Of a DNA stretch of 64,000 bases, positions 1 to 11,957 are shown piece by piece (position 1 is the first letter of the stretch; every line of letters starts with the position of its first letter). A program made the translations under genes and the position numbers. The DNA comes from Pempheris klunzingeri (taxonomy: Eukaryota > Chordata > Actinopteri > Acropomatiformes > Pempheridae). The notes under the pieces are model-generated. The model was not told the DNA's origin. It ran no database searches and saw nothing but the letters and a program-made list of their open reading frames with translations. The stretch covers positions 1 through 64,000 of the forward strand of contig NC_092027.1 of assembly GCF_042242105.1 (NCBI RefSeq). The letters are read 5' to 3'.

Positions 1-83
1 CTAACCCTAACCCTAACCCTAACCCTAACCCCTAACCCCCTAACCCTAACCCTAACCCTAACCCTAACCACCTAACCCTAACC

Positions 84-124
<41 letters not shown>

Positions 125-3100
125 CCCTAACCCTAACCCTAACCCTAACCCTAACCCTAACCCTAACCCTAACCCTAACCCTAACCCTAACCCTAACCCT
201 AACCCTAACCCTAACCCTAACCCTAACCCTAACCCTAACCCTAACCCTAACCCTAACCCTAACCCTAACCCTAACCCTAACCCTAACCCTAACCCTAACC
301 CTAACCCTAACCCTAACCCTAACCCTAACCCTAACCCTAACCCTAACCCTAACCCTAACCCTAACCCTAACCCTAACCCTAACCCTAACCCTAACCCTAA
401 CCCTAACCCTAACCCTAACCCTAACCCTAACCCTAACCCTAACCCTAACCCTAACCCTAACCCTAACCCTAACCCTAACCCTAACCCTAACCCTAACCCT
501 AACCCTAACCCTAACCCTAACCCTAACCCTAACCCTAACCCTAACCCTAACCCTAACCCTAACCCTAACCCTAACCCTAACCCTAACCCTAACCCTAACC
601 CTAACCCTAACCCTAACCCTAACCCTAACCCTAACCCTAACCCTAACCCTAACCCTAACCCTAACCCTAACCCTAACCCTAACCCTAACCCTAACCCTAA
701 CCCTAACCCTAACCCTAACCCTAACCCTAACCCTAACCCTAACCCTAACCCTAACCCTAACCCTAACCCTAACCCTAACCCTAACCCTAACCCTAACCCT
801 AACCCTAACCCTAACCCTAACCCTAACCCTAACCCTAACCCTAACCCTAACCCTAACCCTAACCCTAACCCTAACCCTAACCCTAACCCTAACCCTAACC
901 CTAACCCTAACCCTAACCCTAACCCTAACCCTAACCCTAACCCTAACCCTAACCCTAACCCTAACCCTAACCCTAACCCTAACCCTAACCCTAACCCTAA
1001 CCCTAACCCTAACCCTAACCCTAACCCTAACCCTAACCCTAACCCTAACCCTAACCCTAACCCTAACCCTAACCCTAACCCTAACCCTAACCCTAACCCT
1101 AACCCTAACCCTAACCCTAACCCTAACCCTAACCCTAACCCTAACCCTAACCCTAACCCTAACCCTAACCCTAACCCTAACCCTAACCCTAACCCTAACC
1201 CTAACCCTAACCCTAACCCTAACCCTAACCCTAACCCTAACCCTAACCCTAACCCTAACCCTAACCCTAACCCTAACCCTAACCCTAACCCTAACCCTAA
1301 CCCTAACCCTAACCCTAACCCTAACCCTAACCCTAACCCTAACCCTAACCCTAACCCTAACCCTAACCCTAACCCTAACCCTAACCCTAACCCTAACCCT
1401 AACCCTAACCCTAACCCTAACCCTAACCCTAACCCTAACCCTAACCCTAACCCTAACCCTAACCCTAACCCTAACCCTAACCCTAACCCTAACCCTAACC
1501 CTAACCCTAACCCTAACCCTAACCCTAACCCTAACCCTAACCCTAACCCTAACCCTAACCCTAACCCTAACCCTAACCCTAACCCTAACCCTAACCCTAA
1601 CCCTAACCCTAACCCTAACCCTAACCCTAACCCTAACCCTAACCCTAACCCTAACCCTAACCCTAACCCTAACCCTAACCCTAACCCTAACCCTAACCCT
1701 AACCCTAACCCTAACCCTAACCCTAACCCTAACCCTAACCCTAACCCTAACCCTAACCCTAACCCTAACCCTAACCCTAACCCTAACCCTAACCCTAACC
1801 CTAACCCTAACCCTAACCCTAACCCTAACCCTAACCCTAACCCTAACCCTAACCCTAACCCTAACCCTAACCCTAACCCTAACCCTAACCCTAACCCTAA
1901 CCCTAACCCTAACCCTAACCCTAACCCTAACCCTAACCCTAACCCTAACCCTAACCCTAACCCTAACCCTAACCCTAACCCTAACCCTAACCCTAACCCT
2001 AACCCTAACCCTAACCCTAACCCTAACCCTAACCCTAACCCTAACCCTAACCCTAACCCTAACCCTAACCCTAACCCTAACCCTAACCCTAACCCTAACC
2101 CTAACCCTAACCCTAACCCTAACCCTAACCCTAACCCTAACCCTAACCCTAACCCTAACCCTAACCCTAACCCTAACCCTAACCCTAACCCTAACCCTAA
2201 CCCTAACCCTAACCCTAACCCTAACCCTAACCCTAACCCTAACCCTAACCCTAACCCTAACCCTAACCCTAACCCTAACCCTAACCCTAACCCTAACCCT
2301 AACCCTAACCCTAACCCTAACCCTAACCCTAACCCTAACCCTAACCCTAACCCTAACCCTAACCCTAACCCTAACCCTAACCCTAACCCTAACCCTAACC
2401 CTAACCCTAACCCTAACCCTAACCCTAACCCTAACCCTAACCCTAACCCTAACCCTAACCCTAACCCTAACCCTAACCCTAACCCTAACCCTAACCCTAA
2501 CCCTAACCCTAACCCTAACCCTAACCCTAACCCTAACCCTAACCCTAACCCTAACCCTAACCCTAACCCTAACCCTAACCCTAACCCTAACCCTAACCCT
2601 AACCCTAACCCTAACCCTAACCCTAACCCTAACCCTAACCCTAACCCTAACCCTAACCCTAACCCTAACCCTAACCCTAACCCTAACCCTAACCCTAACC
2701 CTAACCCTAACCCTAACCCTAACCCTAACCCTAACCCTAACCCTAACCCTAACCCTAACCCTAACCCTAACCCTAACCCTAACCCTAACCCTAACCCTAA
2801 CCCTAACCCTAACCCTAACCCTAACCCTAACCCTAACCCTAACCCTAACCCTAACCCTAACCCTAACCCTAACCCTAACCCTAACCCTAACCCTAACCCT
2901 AACCCTAACCCTAACCCTAACCCTAACCCTAACCCTAACCCTAACCCTAACCCTAACCCTAACCCTAACCCTAACCCTAACCCTAACCCTAACCCTAACC
3001 CTAACCCTAACCCTAACCCTAACCCTAACCCTAACCCTAACCCTAACCCTAACCCTAACCCTAACCCTAACCCTAACCCTAACCCTAACCCTAACCCTAA

Positions 3101-4350
3101 CCCTAACCCTAACCCTAACCCTAACCCTAACCCTAACCCTAACCCTAACCCTAACCCTAACCCTAACCCTAACCCTAACCCTAACCCTAACCCTAACCCT
3201 AACCCTAACCCTAACCCTAACCCTAACCCTAACCCTAACCCTAACCCTAACCCTAACCCTAACCCTAACCCTAACCCTAACCCTAACCCTAACCCTAACC
3301 CTAACCCTAACCCTAACCCTAACCCTAACCCTAACCCTAACCCTAACCCTAACCCTAACCCTAACCCTAACCCTAACCCTAACCCTAACCCTAACCCTAA
3401 CCCTAACCCTAACCCTAACCCTAACCCTAACCCTAACCCTAACCCTAACCCTAACCCTAACCCTAACCCTAACCCTAACCCTAACCCTAACCCTAACCCT
3501 AACCCTAACCCTAACCCTAACCCTAACCCTAACCCTAACCCTAACCCTAACCCTAACCCTAACCCTAACCCTAACCCTAACCCTAACCCTAACCCTAACC
3601 CTAACCCTAACCCTAACCCTAACCCTAACCCTAACCCTAACCCTAACCCTAACCCTAACCCTAACCCTAACCCTAACCCTAACCCTAACCCTAACCCTAA
3701 CCCTAACCCTAACCCTAACCCTAACCCTAACCCTAACCCTAACCCTAACCCTAACCCTAACCCTAACCCTAACCCTAACCCTAACCCTAACCCTAACCCT
3801 AACCCTAACCCTAACCCTAACCCTAACCCTAACCCTAACCCTAACCCTAACCCTAACCCTAACCCTAACCCTAACCCTAACCCTAACCCTAACCCTAACC
3901 CTAACCCTAACCCTAACCCTAACCCTAACCCTAACCCTAACCCTAACCCTAACCCTAACCCTAACCCTAACCCTAACCCTAACCCTAACCCTAACCCTAA
4001 CCCTAACCCTAACCCTAACCCTAACCCTAACCCTAACCCTAACCCTAACCCTAACCCTAACCCTAACCCTAACCCTAACCCTAACCCTAACCCTAACCCT
4101 AACCCTAACCCTAACCCTAACCCTAACCCTAACCCTAACCCTAACCCTAACCCTAACCCTAACCCTAACCCTAACCCTAACCCTAACCCTAACCCTAACC
4201 CTAACCCTAACCCTAACCCTAACCCTAACCCTAACCCTAACCCTAACCCTAACCCTAACCCTAACCCTAACCCTAACCCTAACCCTAACCCTAACCCTAA
4301 CCCTAACCCTAACCCTAACCCTAACCCTAACCCTAACCCTAACCCTAACA
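1..4350. repeat. Terminal telomere array (CCCTAA)n
   Basis: About 4.35 kb of the vertebrate telomere hexamer, C-rich strand on plus, as expected for the left end of a chromosome. From about position 110 to 4350 I see no break in the hexamer phase. The first 110 bases carry several irregular units with extra C or A. The array ends abruptly at the satellite junction near 4350. The long Gly-Leu open frame on the minus strand is only a translation of the repeat. Confidence 0.98.
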
Positions 4351-4476
4351 GCCTATGGAAATGGGGGGGTACCACCCACTTTCAGCTCTCTACCTCCAAC
4401 GGTTCGGGAGTTATCACCCAAAAACAGGACCATCAAATTTGATGATCGTGGTTATTACCCCCCTTACCTAACCCTA
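4351..4476. repeat. Subtelomeric satellite, terminal partial unit 1
   Basis: This 126-bp stretch matches the last part of the subtelomeric unit seen again at 5382 and 8106, beginning with the same GCCTATGGAAATGG string. It contains the 14-bp palindrome CATCAAATTTGATG at 4431-4444 and then the ATCGTGGTTATTACCCCCC junction before telomere repeats. It is the first non-telomeric sequence met from the chromosome end. Confidence 0.85.
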
Positions 4477-4645
4477 ACCCTAACCCTAACCCTAACCCTA
4501 ACCCTAACCCTGGTTATTACCCCCCTTACCTAACCCTAACCCTAACCCTAACCCTAACCCTAACCCTAACCTAACCCTAACCCTAACCCTAACCCTAACC
4601 CTTACCTAACCCTAACCCTAACCCTAACCCTAACCCTAACCCTAG
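4468..4645. repeat. Interstitial telomere block 1
   Basis: Runs of CCCTAA in the same orientation as the terminal array. They are interrupted twice by short pieces of the satellite junction (GGTTATTACCCCCC, CCTTACC). The block ends at CCTAGGTCTAAGC, which begins the next satellite unit. Confidence 0.9.
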
Positions 4646-5497
4646 GTCTAAGCTCTCCCTCTACAAAACCCTTACCTTAACCACTCTCCTTTAGTGCAGC
4701 CCTAACCCTAGCAAAAAACACCCCAAAATAACCCTACAATCCACTCCAAAACACCCCCCAGACAACCCTCCAATCAACTCCAAAACACCCCCCAGATAAC
4801 CCTCCAATCCACTCCAAATGGCCTCAAATGCACCCCTAGGCACTTCCTGGAAACACCTAGGGACAAAAAACACTTGGGCAAATTTTCACTCACTATAGTC
4901 AATGCAACTTTTCAACATAACTCGCCCTAGGAATGTCCCACCAACACCATTCAACCACCCCTAGGCTCCCCTTAAGCCAAGCTACCCCACCCTAGGATTC
5001 CAGCTCCACAGCGCCAACTACTGCTCACTCACTTTTCCAAAAAACACTCTCCAGGACACCCTCCAATCAACTCCAAATGGCCTGAAACGCGCTCCTAAAC
5101 ACTTTCTGGGGGAACTTTTTTCAAAAAAACACTTTGAAAAATTTCACCTCACTCAACTCTATGGGGAATTTTCAAACGCCTATAACTTTAAAACCACACC
5201 TCCTAGCGCTTTGCAAACCACTTCCGCCTGCCATAATTCGGCCCTTCTGAACACGCCAGGCTTGGTCCCGTCTCTCTACGACCTTCCCTTCCGGAGATAC
5301 AACAAAAACAAACTTTTTTTCGCTACTTACGCCCACTTCCCGACCTCACAGCCACTAGGGGGACCCACCAAACGAAAGACAGCCTATGGAAATGGGGGGG
5401 TACCACCCACTTTCAGCTCTCTACCTCCAACGGTTCGGGAGTTATCACCCAAAAACAGGACCATCAAATTTGATGATCGTGGTTATTACCCCCCTTA
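4646..5497. repeat. Subtelomeric satellite unit 2
   Basis: An approximately 850-bp unit. It begins with TCTAAGCTCTCCCTC, passes through short internal direct repeats (CCAATCAACTCCAAAACACC), and ends with the palindrome at 5462-5475 and the ATTACCCCCCTTACC junction. The unit recurs at 5538, 6481 and 7386. Open frames in it are shared between copies but also run into the telomere repeat, so I do not treat them as genes. I do not recognise the source of the unit. Confidence 0.85.
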
Positions 5498-5537
5498 CCT
5501 AACCCTAACCCTAACCCTAACCCTAACCCTAACCCTA
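5498..5537. repeat. Interstitial telomere block 2
   Basis: About six CCCTAA units between satellite units 2 and 3, same orientation as the chromosome end. Confidence 0.9.
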
Positions 5538-6297
5538 CAATCCACTCCAAAACACCCCCCAGACAACCCTCCAATCAACTCCAAAACACCCCCCAGACAA
5601 CCCTCCAATCCACTCCAAATGGCCTCAAATGCACCCCTAGGCACTTCCTGGAAACACCTAGGGACAAAAAACACTTGGGCAAATTTTCACTCACTATAGT
5701 CAATGCAACTTTTCAACATAACTCGCCCTAGGAATGTCCCACCCACACCATTCAACCACCCCTAGGCTCCCCTTAAGCCAAGCTACCCCACCCTAGGATT
5801 CCAGCTCCACAGCGCCAACTACTGGACGGCCACTTTTCCAAAAAACACTCTCCAGGACACCCTCCAATCAACTCCAAATGGCCTGAAACGCGCTCCTAAA
5901 CACTTTCTGGGGGAACTTTTTTCAAAAAAACACTTTGAAAAATTTCACCTCACTCAACTCTATGGGGAATTTTCAAACGCCTATAACTTGAAAACCACAC
6001 CTCCTAGCGCTTTGCAAACCACTTCCGCCTGCCATAATTCGGCCCTTCTGAACACGCCAGGCTTGGTCCCGTCTCTCTACGACCTTCCCTTCCGGAGATA
6101 CAGCCAAAACAAAAAAAAAATTCGCAGTTACGCCCACTTCCCGACGTCACAGCCACTAGGGGGTGCCACCCATCGATTCAGCATGCCATGGGTACGGGGG
6201 GTAGGCACCAACTCCAAAACTCTAGGACCCTCCTATCCGGACTTATCGGCTCATGAAGTTCATGGGTAGGGGTACCCATATCAGTTTTCATCATATA
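5538..6297. repeat. Subtelomeric satellite unit 3 (variant 3' part)
   Basis: Matches unit 2 from ACAATCCACTCC onwards but lacks the first about 90 bp. Past about 6160 the sequence is entirely different from units 2, 4 and 5. It still ends with a perfect hairpin, ATGGGTA-GGGG-TACCCAT, at 6262-6279, followed shortly by telomere repeats. Confidence 0.8.
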
Positions 6298-6480
6298 ACC
6301 TAACCCTAACCCTAACCCTAACCCTAACCCTAACCCCCTTACCTAACCCTAACCCTAACCCTAACCCTAACCCTAACCCTAATCCTGAGTCTAACCCTAA
6401 TCCTGAGTCTAACCCTAATCCTGAGTCTAACCCTAATCCTGAGTCTAACCCTAATCCTAATCCTAATCCTGAGTCTAACC
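6298..6480. repeat. Interstitial telomere block 3 with an 18-bp derived repeat
   Basis: Ordinary CCCTAA units up to about 6379, then four perfect copies of an 18-bp unit (TAATCCTGAGTCTAACCC) from 6380 to 6451 and partial copies to 6480. The unit is one intact telomere hexamer plus two mutated ones, amplified as a block. Confidence 0.88.
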
Positions 6481-7347
6481 CTAGGTCTAAGCTCTCCCTC
6501 TACAAAACCCTTACCTTAACCACACTCCTTGAGTGCAGCCCTAACCCTAGCAAAAAACACCCCCAGATAACCCTCCAATCAACTCCAAAACACCCTCCAA
6601 AACACCCCCCAGACAACCCTCCAATCAACTCCAAAACACCCCCCAGATAACCCTCCAATCCACTCCAAATGGCCTCAAATGCACCCCTAGGCACTTCCTG
6701 GAAACACCTAGGGACAAAAAACACTTGGGCAAATTTTCACTCACTATAGTCAATGCAACTTTTGTCCATAACTCGCCCTAGGAATGTCCCACCAACACCA
6801 TTCAACCACCCCTAGGCTCCCCTTAAGCCAAGCTACCCCACCCTAGGATTGCAGCTCCACAGCGCCAACTACTGGACGGCCACTTTTCCAAAAAACACTC
6901 TCCAGGACACCCTCCAATCAACTCCAAATGGCCTGAAACGCGCTCCTAAACACTTTCTGGGGGAACTTTTTTCAAAAAAACACTTTGAAAAATTTCACCT
7001 CACTCAACTCTATGGGGAATTTTCAAACGCCTATAACTTTAAAACCACACCTCCTAGCGCTTTGCAAACCACTTCCGCCTGCCATAATTCGGCCCTTCTG
7101 AACACGCCAGGCTTGGTCCCGTCTCTCTACGACCTTCCCTTCCGGAGATACAACAAAAACAAACTTTTTTTCCCTACTTACGCCCACTTCCCGACGTCAC
7201 AGCCACTAGGGGGACCCACCAAACGAAAGACAGCCTATGGAAATGGGGGGGTAGGAAAAACCTCAACTCTCTAGCTCACAAGCTTCTTCAGTTACCGGCC
7301 AGTCTGAGGATCGCCGTTTCGGCGATCGTGGTTATTACCCCCCTTAC
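6481..7347. repeat. Subtelomeric satellite unit 4 (variant junction)
   Basis: Starts with GTCTAAGCTCTCCCTC like unit 2 and follows it to about 7250. After GGGGGGGTA it switches to a different 70-bp tail. That tail contains the hairpin GATCGCCGTTTCGGCGATC at 7309-7327 and then rejoins the common ATCGTGGTTATTACCCCCC junction. Confidence 0.85.
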
Positions 7348-7385
7348 CTAACCCTAACCCTAACCCTAACCCTAACCCTAACCCT
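7348..7385. repeat. Interstitial telomere block 4
   Basis: About six CCCTAA units joining satellite unit 4 to unit 5. Confidence 0.9.
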
Positions 7386-8224
7386 CTACAAAACCCTTAC
7401 CTTAACCACACTCCTTTAGTGCAGCCCTAACCCTAGCAAAAAACACCCTCCGAACACCCTCCAATCCACTCCAAAACACCCCCCAGACAACCCTCCAATC
7501 AACTCCAAAACACCCCCCAGATAACCCTCCAATCCACTCCAAATGGCCTCAAATGCACCCCTAGGCACTTCCTGGAAACACCTAGGGACAAAAAACACTT
7601 GGGCAAATTTTCACTCACTATAGTCAATGCAACTTTTGTCCATAACTCGCCCTAGGAATGTCCCACCAACACCATTCAACCACCCCTAGGCTCCCCCTAA
7701 GCCAAGCTACCCGACCCTAGGATTGCAGCTCCACAGCGCCAACTACTGACCACTCACTTTTCCAAAAAACACTCTCCAGGACACCCTCCAATCAACTCCA
7801 AATGGCCTGAAACGCGCTCCTAAACACTTTCTGGGGGAACTTTTTGCAAAAAAACACTTTGAAAAATTTCACCTCACTCAACTCTATGGGGAATTTTCAA
7901 ACGCCTATAACTTTAAAACCACACCTCCTAGCGCTTTGCAAACCACTTCCGCCTGCCATAATTCGGCCCTTCTGAACACGCCAGGCTTGGTCCCGTCTCT
8001 CTACGACCTTCCCTTCCGGAGATACAACAAAAACAAACTTTTTTTCGCTACTTACGCCCACTTCCCGACCTCACAGCCACTAGGGGGACCCACCAAACGA
8101 AAGACAGCCTATGGAAATGGGGGGGTACCACCCACTTTCAGCTCTCTACCTCCAACGGTTCGGGAGTTATCACCCAAAAACAGGACCATCAAATTTGATG
8201 ATCGTGGTTATTACCCCCCTTACC
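7386..8224. repeat. Subtelomeric satellite unit 5
   Basis: Closest to unit 2 and ends with the same palindrome (8187-8200) and junction. It is the most internal full unit. Its head begins at CTCTACAAAACCC, slightly shorter than in units 2 and 4. Confidence 0.85.
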
Positions 8225-8334
8225 TAACCCTAACCCTAACCCTAACCCTAACCCTAACCCTAACCCTAACCCTCTAACCCTAACCCTGACCCTAACCCTA
8301 ACCCTAACCCTAACCCTAACCCTAAACCTAACCA
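8225..8334. repeat. Interstitial telomere block 5
   Basis: About 17 CCCTAA-like units with a few changes (CCCTCTAACC, CCCTGACC, CCTAAACC). It marks the inner edge of the regular satellite. Confidence 0.88.
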
Positions 8335-9090
8335 TTTCGCTCTCCACGCCTAAACTTAACCAACTCGCTTTTCAACGCCTAAACCTAACCACTTCGTTCT
8401 CCAACGTTTAACCCTATTTGACCGTCAAAATCACCAAATTTTAAGCCTATCCCCACCCTAGCCCTGACCTTAACCATTCGGGATTTAAAGCCAAGTCAGG
8501 AACCTGCCCTAAACCTAACCAAACCAACCCTTATGCATACCTAAATCCTAACGTTTCCTTAAACTTTAAATATCACTTACCTTGAAAACTTACCTTAACC
8601 CGGAGGAGAAATCACAACGTCAATCCACACCGGAAAAACCACAACTGGAAAAGAAGGAAAAAGAAAAAACGTTTATACCAACCCGTAAAGCAAAGGAAAT
8701 TTTTCAGATTAGACATAATTATCTCCACTTACATTAAGACCTAAACCTAGATAAAGAAGGTTAAACAAAAAACAACGTTACTTACCAGAAAAATAAAATA
8801 AATAACGTCACTTACCGGAAGAACAAAAACCTGAAAAGGAAAAAGAGAATAACGATACTTACCTGAAAACCAAAACCTATAAGGGAGAAAAGAAAGTAAG
8901 GATACTCACCTGAAAACCAAAAACCTGTAAAAGAGAAAGAGAAAGAAACCAATACACTTACCAAACCTGTTGAGGAAAAATAGACGGGAAAAGAGAGATA
9001 TTGCGACGTGCGTAGGCCCGTGCCCTGCCTTTGGCTCCCCATTTTCAACTGCCAAGTCGTCAGACGAGGTGGGGGGAGTCATCGAGAGAA
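8335..9090. other. Degenerate subtelomeric sequence, no gene seen
   Basis: Starts as decayed telomere-like text (repeated CCTAACC within CACTTCG or TTTCGCTCTCC contexts) and becomes A-rich. From 8800 to 9000 a loose repeat of CTTACC(T/G)GAAAACCAAAACCT recurs about every 60-70 bp. I recognise no coding or RNA gene. Confidence 0.6.
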
Positions 9091-9326
9091 TTTTCTAACA
9101 CCTAACCCTAACCCTAACCCTTATTACCCCCCTTACCCTAACCCTAACCCTAACCCTTCCTTTTCTGATTTTATTTCAAAAACCCAGGCCTCCGGGGAGC
9201 AGCCAAGGACTGCACCAGCCCTGTGGCCAGTGCATACCCAGCACCCCTTCGGGGGCGCTGGGAAGACCCAGAACCTAACCCTAACCCTAGACCCAGAACC
9301 TAACCCTAACCCTACCCTAACCCTAG
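9091..9326. repeat. Mosaic of interstitial telomere blocks and a unique fragment
   Basis: Short CCCTAA runs at about 9098-9155 and 9272-9326 flank about 115 bp of unrelated GC-rich sequence. The TTATTACCCCCC satellite junction reappears at about 9120. The inner run ends exactly where a Tc1 transposon fragment begins. Confidence 0.8.
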
Positions 9327-9752
9327 CCAGTCTCCAGATCTCAACCCCGTAGAAAATCTTTGGAGGGAGTTGAAAGTCCGTGTTGCCCAGCGACAGCCCC
9401 AAAACATCGCTGCTCTAGAGGAGATCTGCATGGAGGAATGGGCCAAAATACCAGCAACAGTGTGTGAAAACCTTGTGAAGACTTACAGAAAATGTTTGAC
9501 CTGTCATTGCCAACAAAAGGTATATAACAAAGTATTGAGATGAACCTTTGTTATTGACCAAATACTTATTTTCCGCCATAATTTGCAAATAAATTCTTTA
9601 AAAATCAGACAATGTGATTTTCTGGATTTTTTTTTCTCATTTTGTCTCTCATAGTTGAGGTATACCTATGATGAAAATTACAGGCCTCATCTTTTTAAGT
9701 AGGAGAACTTGCACCATTGGTGGCTGACTAAATACTTTTTTGCCCCACTGTA
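9327..9752 (+). mobile_element. Tc1/mariner-family DNA transposon, 5' truncated
   Basis: The fragment encodes the C-terminal end of a Tc1 transposase, [15 protein letters not shown], where the E of VENLW is the third acidic residue of the DDE site in this family. A further 50 or so residues follow to the stop near 9540. The rest is the terminal inverted repeat, ending ...TTTTTTGCCCCACTG followed by the TA target duplication at 9751-9752. The transposase catalytic core and the left terminal repeat are missing, so it cannot be active. The left break abuts telomere-like repeat. Confidence 0.9.
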
Positions 9753-9787
9753 TGTATGTATATGTGTGTGTATATGTATACGTGTGT
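9753..9787. repeat. TG/TATG microsatellite
   Basis: Simple repeat of TATG and TG units between the Tc1 end and the tail of the LINE that follows on the minus strand. It could be the LINE's own 3' simple-repeat tail. Confidence 0.75.
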
Positions 9788-11637
9788 GAGACTGAGACTT
9801 TCTTTATTTGATCCCCCATAGGGGGAAATTTTCTTATACAGCAGCAACAATATAAACAGGGAGAGTGAAAAAAACAAAGCAATAGAAAAGACAAAAATAG
9901 CAAAAATAAATATAAATATAAATATATGGTTGTGATGCGATGAAATAAATATTTACACCATAGGATATTTACACTTTAGACAGGAATGGAATGACATGGA
10001 TGGTAGGCAGTATAGTAACATCAGCCAGTGATGCTGGTGTTATAGAGTCTGATGGCTGATGGGAGAAATGACCTGCGGTAGCGTTCCTTCTTGCAGAGTG
10101 GGTGCCTCAGCCTGCTGCTGAAAGAGCTGCTGAGGGCCCCCACAGTCTCATGCAGGGGGTGAGAGGGGTCGTCCATGATGGACTTGAGTTTTGTTAGTGT
10201 CCTCCTCTCACCCACCTCCTCTATGGAGTCCAGGGAGCAGTCCAGGACAGAAGCGGCCCTCCTGACCAGCCTGTTCAGTCTCTTTCTGTCCCTCTCCGTG
10301 CTCCCTCCTCCCCAGCAGACCACTGCATAGAGGACTGCAGACGCCACCACAGAGTCATAAAAAGTCCTGAGCAGAGTCCTGCACACTCCAAAGGACCTCA
10401 GTCTCCTCAGCAGGTGGAGACGACTTTGGCCCTTCTTGTACAGGACGTCTGTGTTGTGAGACCAGTCCAGTTTGTTGTTGAGGTGAACACCCAGGTATTT
10501 GAGGGTCTCCACCCTCTCAATGTCCAGTCCCTGGATGTTCACCGGTGCAGTCTGGGATGTCTTACTGCGGAAGTCAATCACCATCTCCTTTGTCTTGCTG
10601 GTGTTGAGCTGAAGATGGTTTAGCTCACACCAGTCGACGAAGTTGGTGACGACCTCCCGGTACTCCTGTTCGTCCCCCTCTGACACACACCCTACGATGG
10701 CTGTGTCATCGGAGAACTTCTGGAGGTGACAGCTCCCAGAGTTGTAGCTGAAGTCAGAGGTGTACAGGGTGAAGAGGAAGGGGGAGAGTACTGTCCCCTG
10801 TGGGGTCCCTGTGCTGCAGACCACCATGTCAGACACACATTCCTGGAGCCTCACGTACTGCGGTCTGTTGGTGAGGTAGTCTGTTGTCCATGCAGCCAGG
10901 TGACAGTCCACTCCCGCTCTTTCCAGCTTCACCCTGAGCAGTGACGGCTGGATGGTGTTGAATGCACTGGAGAAGTCAAAGAACATGACCCTCACAGTGC
11001 TGCCGGTGTTCTCCAGGTGAGTCAGGGATCTGTGAAGCAGGTAGATGACTGCATCATCCACTCCAGTGCTCGGTTGGTAGGCAAACTGCAGTGGATCCAG
11101 ATGTGGGCTCACCAGGGGGCAGAGGTTTTTGAGGATGATCCTCTCCATGGTCTTCATCAGGTGAGAGGTGAGGGCCACAGGTCTGAAGTGGTGGGGCTCC
11201 CTGGGGTGCGTTGTCTTTGGAACCGGAACCACGCAGGAAGTCTTCCACAGAGCTGGTACCCTCTCCAGACTCAGGCTCAGGTTGAAAATGTGCAGGAGCA
11301 CCTGACAGAGCTGGTCTGCACAGTACTTCAACAGTCTGGAGCCATCAGGACCTGCGGCCTTCCTCGCCTTGGTCTTCCTCAGCTCACTTCTCACCTGGTC
11401 AGCTGTTATGGTGAGCCATGGGGTGTAGGTGGAGGTGTAGTGGGAGGGGGGGTGTCAGAGCGCTGGGATGGTCCGTGCTTTGATGAGTGGGGGGAGGGGT
11501 GGGGGCAGTCAAATCTGTTGAAAAACAGATTAAGTTCGTTTGCCCTCTCCTGGTCTCCTTCCAGCCCCCTCTCATGGCCTCTGCTGTGACCAGAGATGGT
11601 CTTCAGTCCTCTCCAGACTGCCCTTACATTGTTAGTC
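9788..11637 (-). mobile_element. L2/CR1-type LINE, 5' truncated, with 457-codon reverse transcriptase frame
   Basis: An open frame from 11394 to 10021 (minus) encodes most of a non-LTR reverse transcriptase. Visible motifs in order are the KARKAAGPDG finger motif, [25 protein letters not shown] (first catalytic Asp), GTPQGTVLSPFLFTLY, the catalytic FSDDTAIVG, and LKYLGVHL in the thumb. Sequence at 11400-11637 reads as the preceding linker (VRAVWRGLKTISGH). The 3' end carries a GGGGGATCAAATAAAG tail signal typical of fish L2-like elements. ORF1 and the endonuclease are absent. The RT frame is intact, which suggests a young insertion. Confidence 0.88.
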
Positions 11638-11685
11638 TATGTGTGTGTGTATGTATATTTGTGTGTATGGATACGTGTGTATGTA

Positions 11686-11718
<33 letters not shown>

Positions 11719-11792
11719 GTGTATATATGTACGTGTAATTATATATATGTGTATGTATATATATATATATATATATGTATGTATATATATCT
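11638..11792. repeat. TG/TA compound microsatellite
   Basis: A (TGTG), (TATG) and (TA) rich simple repeat directly at the 5' truncation point of the LINE. Confidence 0.85.
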
Positions 11793-11957
11793 CATCCTCA
11801 TTCTAAGCCAAATTTACTTGGTACAGCAGCAGAGGAGACAGAAAAGGTGCAGAAATAGTGTCAGTAAAATTAATGCAAAAACAAGGCATAAAACAAAATA
11901 TGGAAAGAAATGTAACTATAAAAGTATACGTGTCGCACAGTAGTAAGAAAACAAAAA

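Noticed and set aside
32-4375. Minus-strand 1447-codon Gly-Leu open frame
   Set aside because: A direct translation of the telomere hexamer; no gene.
5161-5330. Possible ribozyme or small structured RNA in the satellite unit
   Set aside because: I looked for a hammerhead core (CTGATGA with GAAA in order) in the units and did not find one.
4691-8277. Recurring open frames of 60-162 codons in the subtelomeric units, both strands
   Set aside because: They run into telomere repeat, have no recognisable domain, and their similarity between units follows from DNA identity of the satellite.
9649-9903. Minus-strand 84-codon frame
   Set aside because: Covers a transposon terminal repeat, a microsatellite and a LINE tail; no protein signal.
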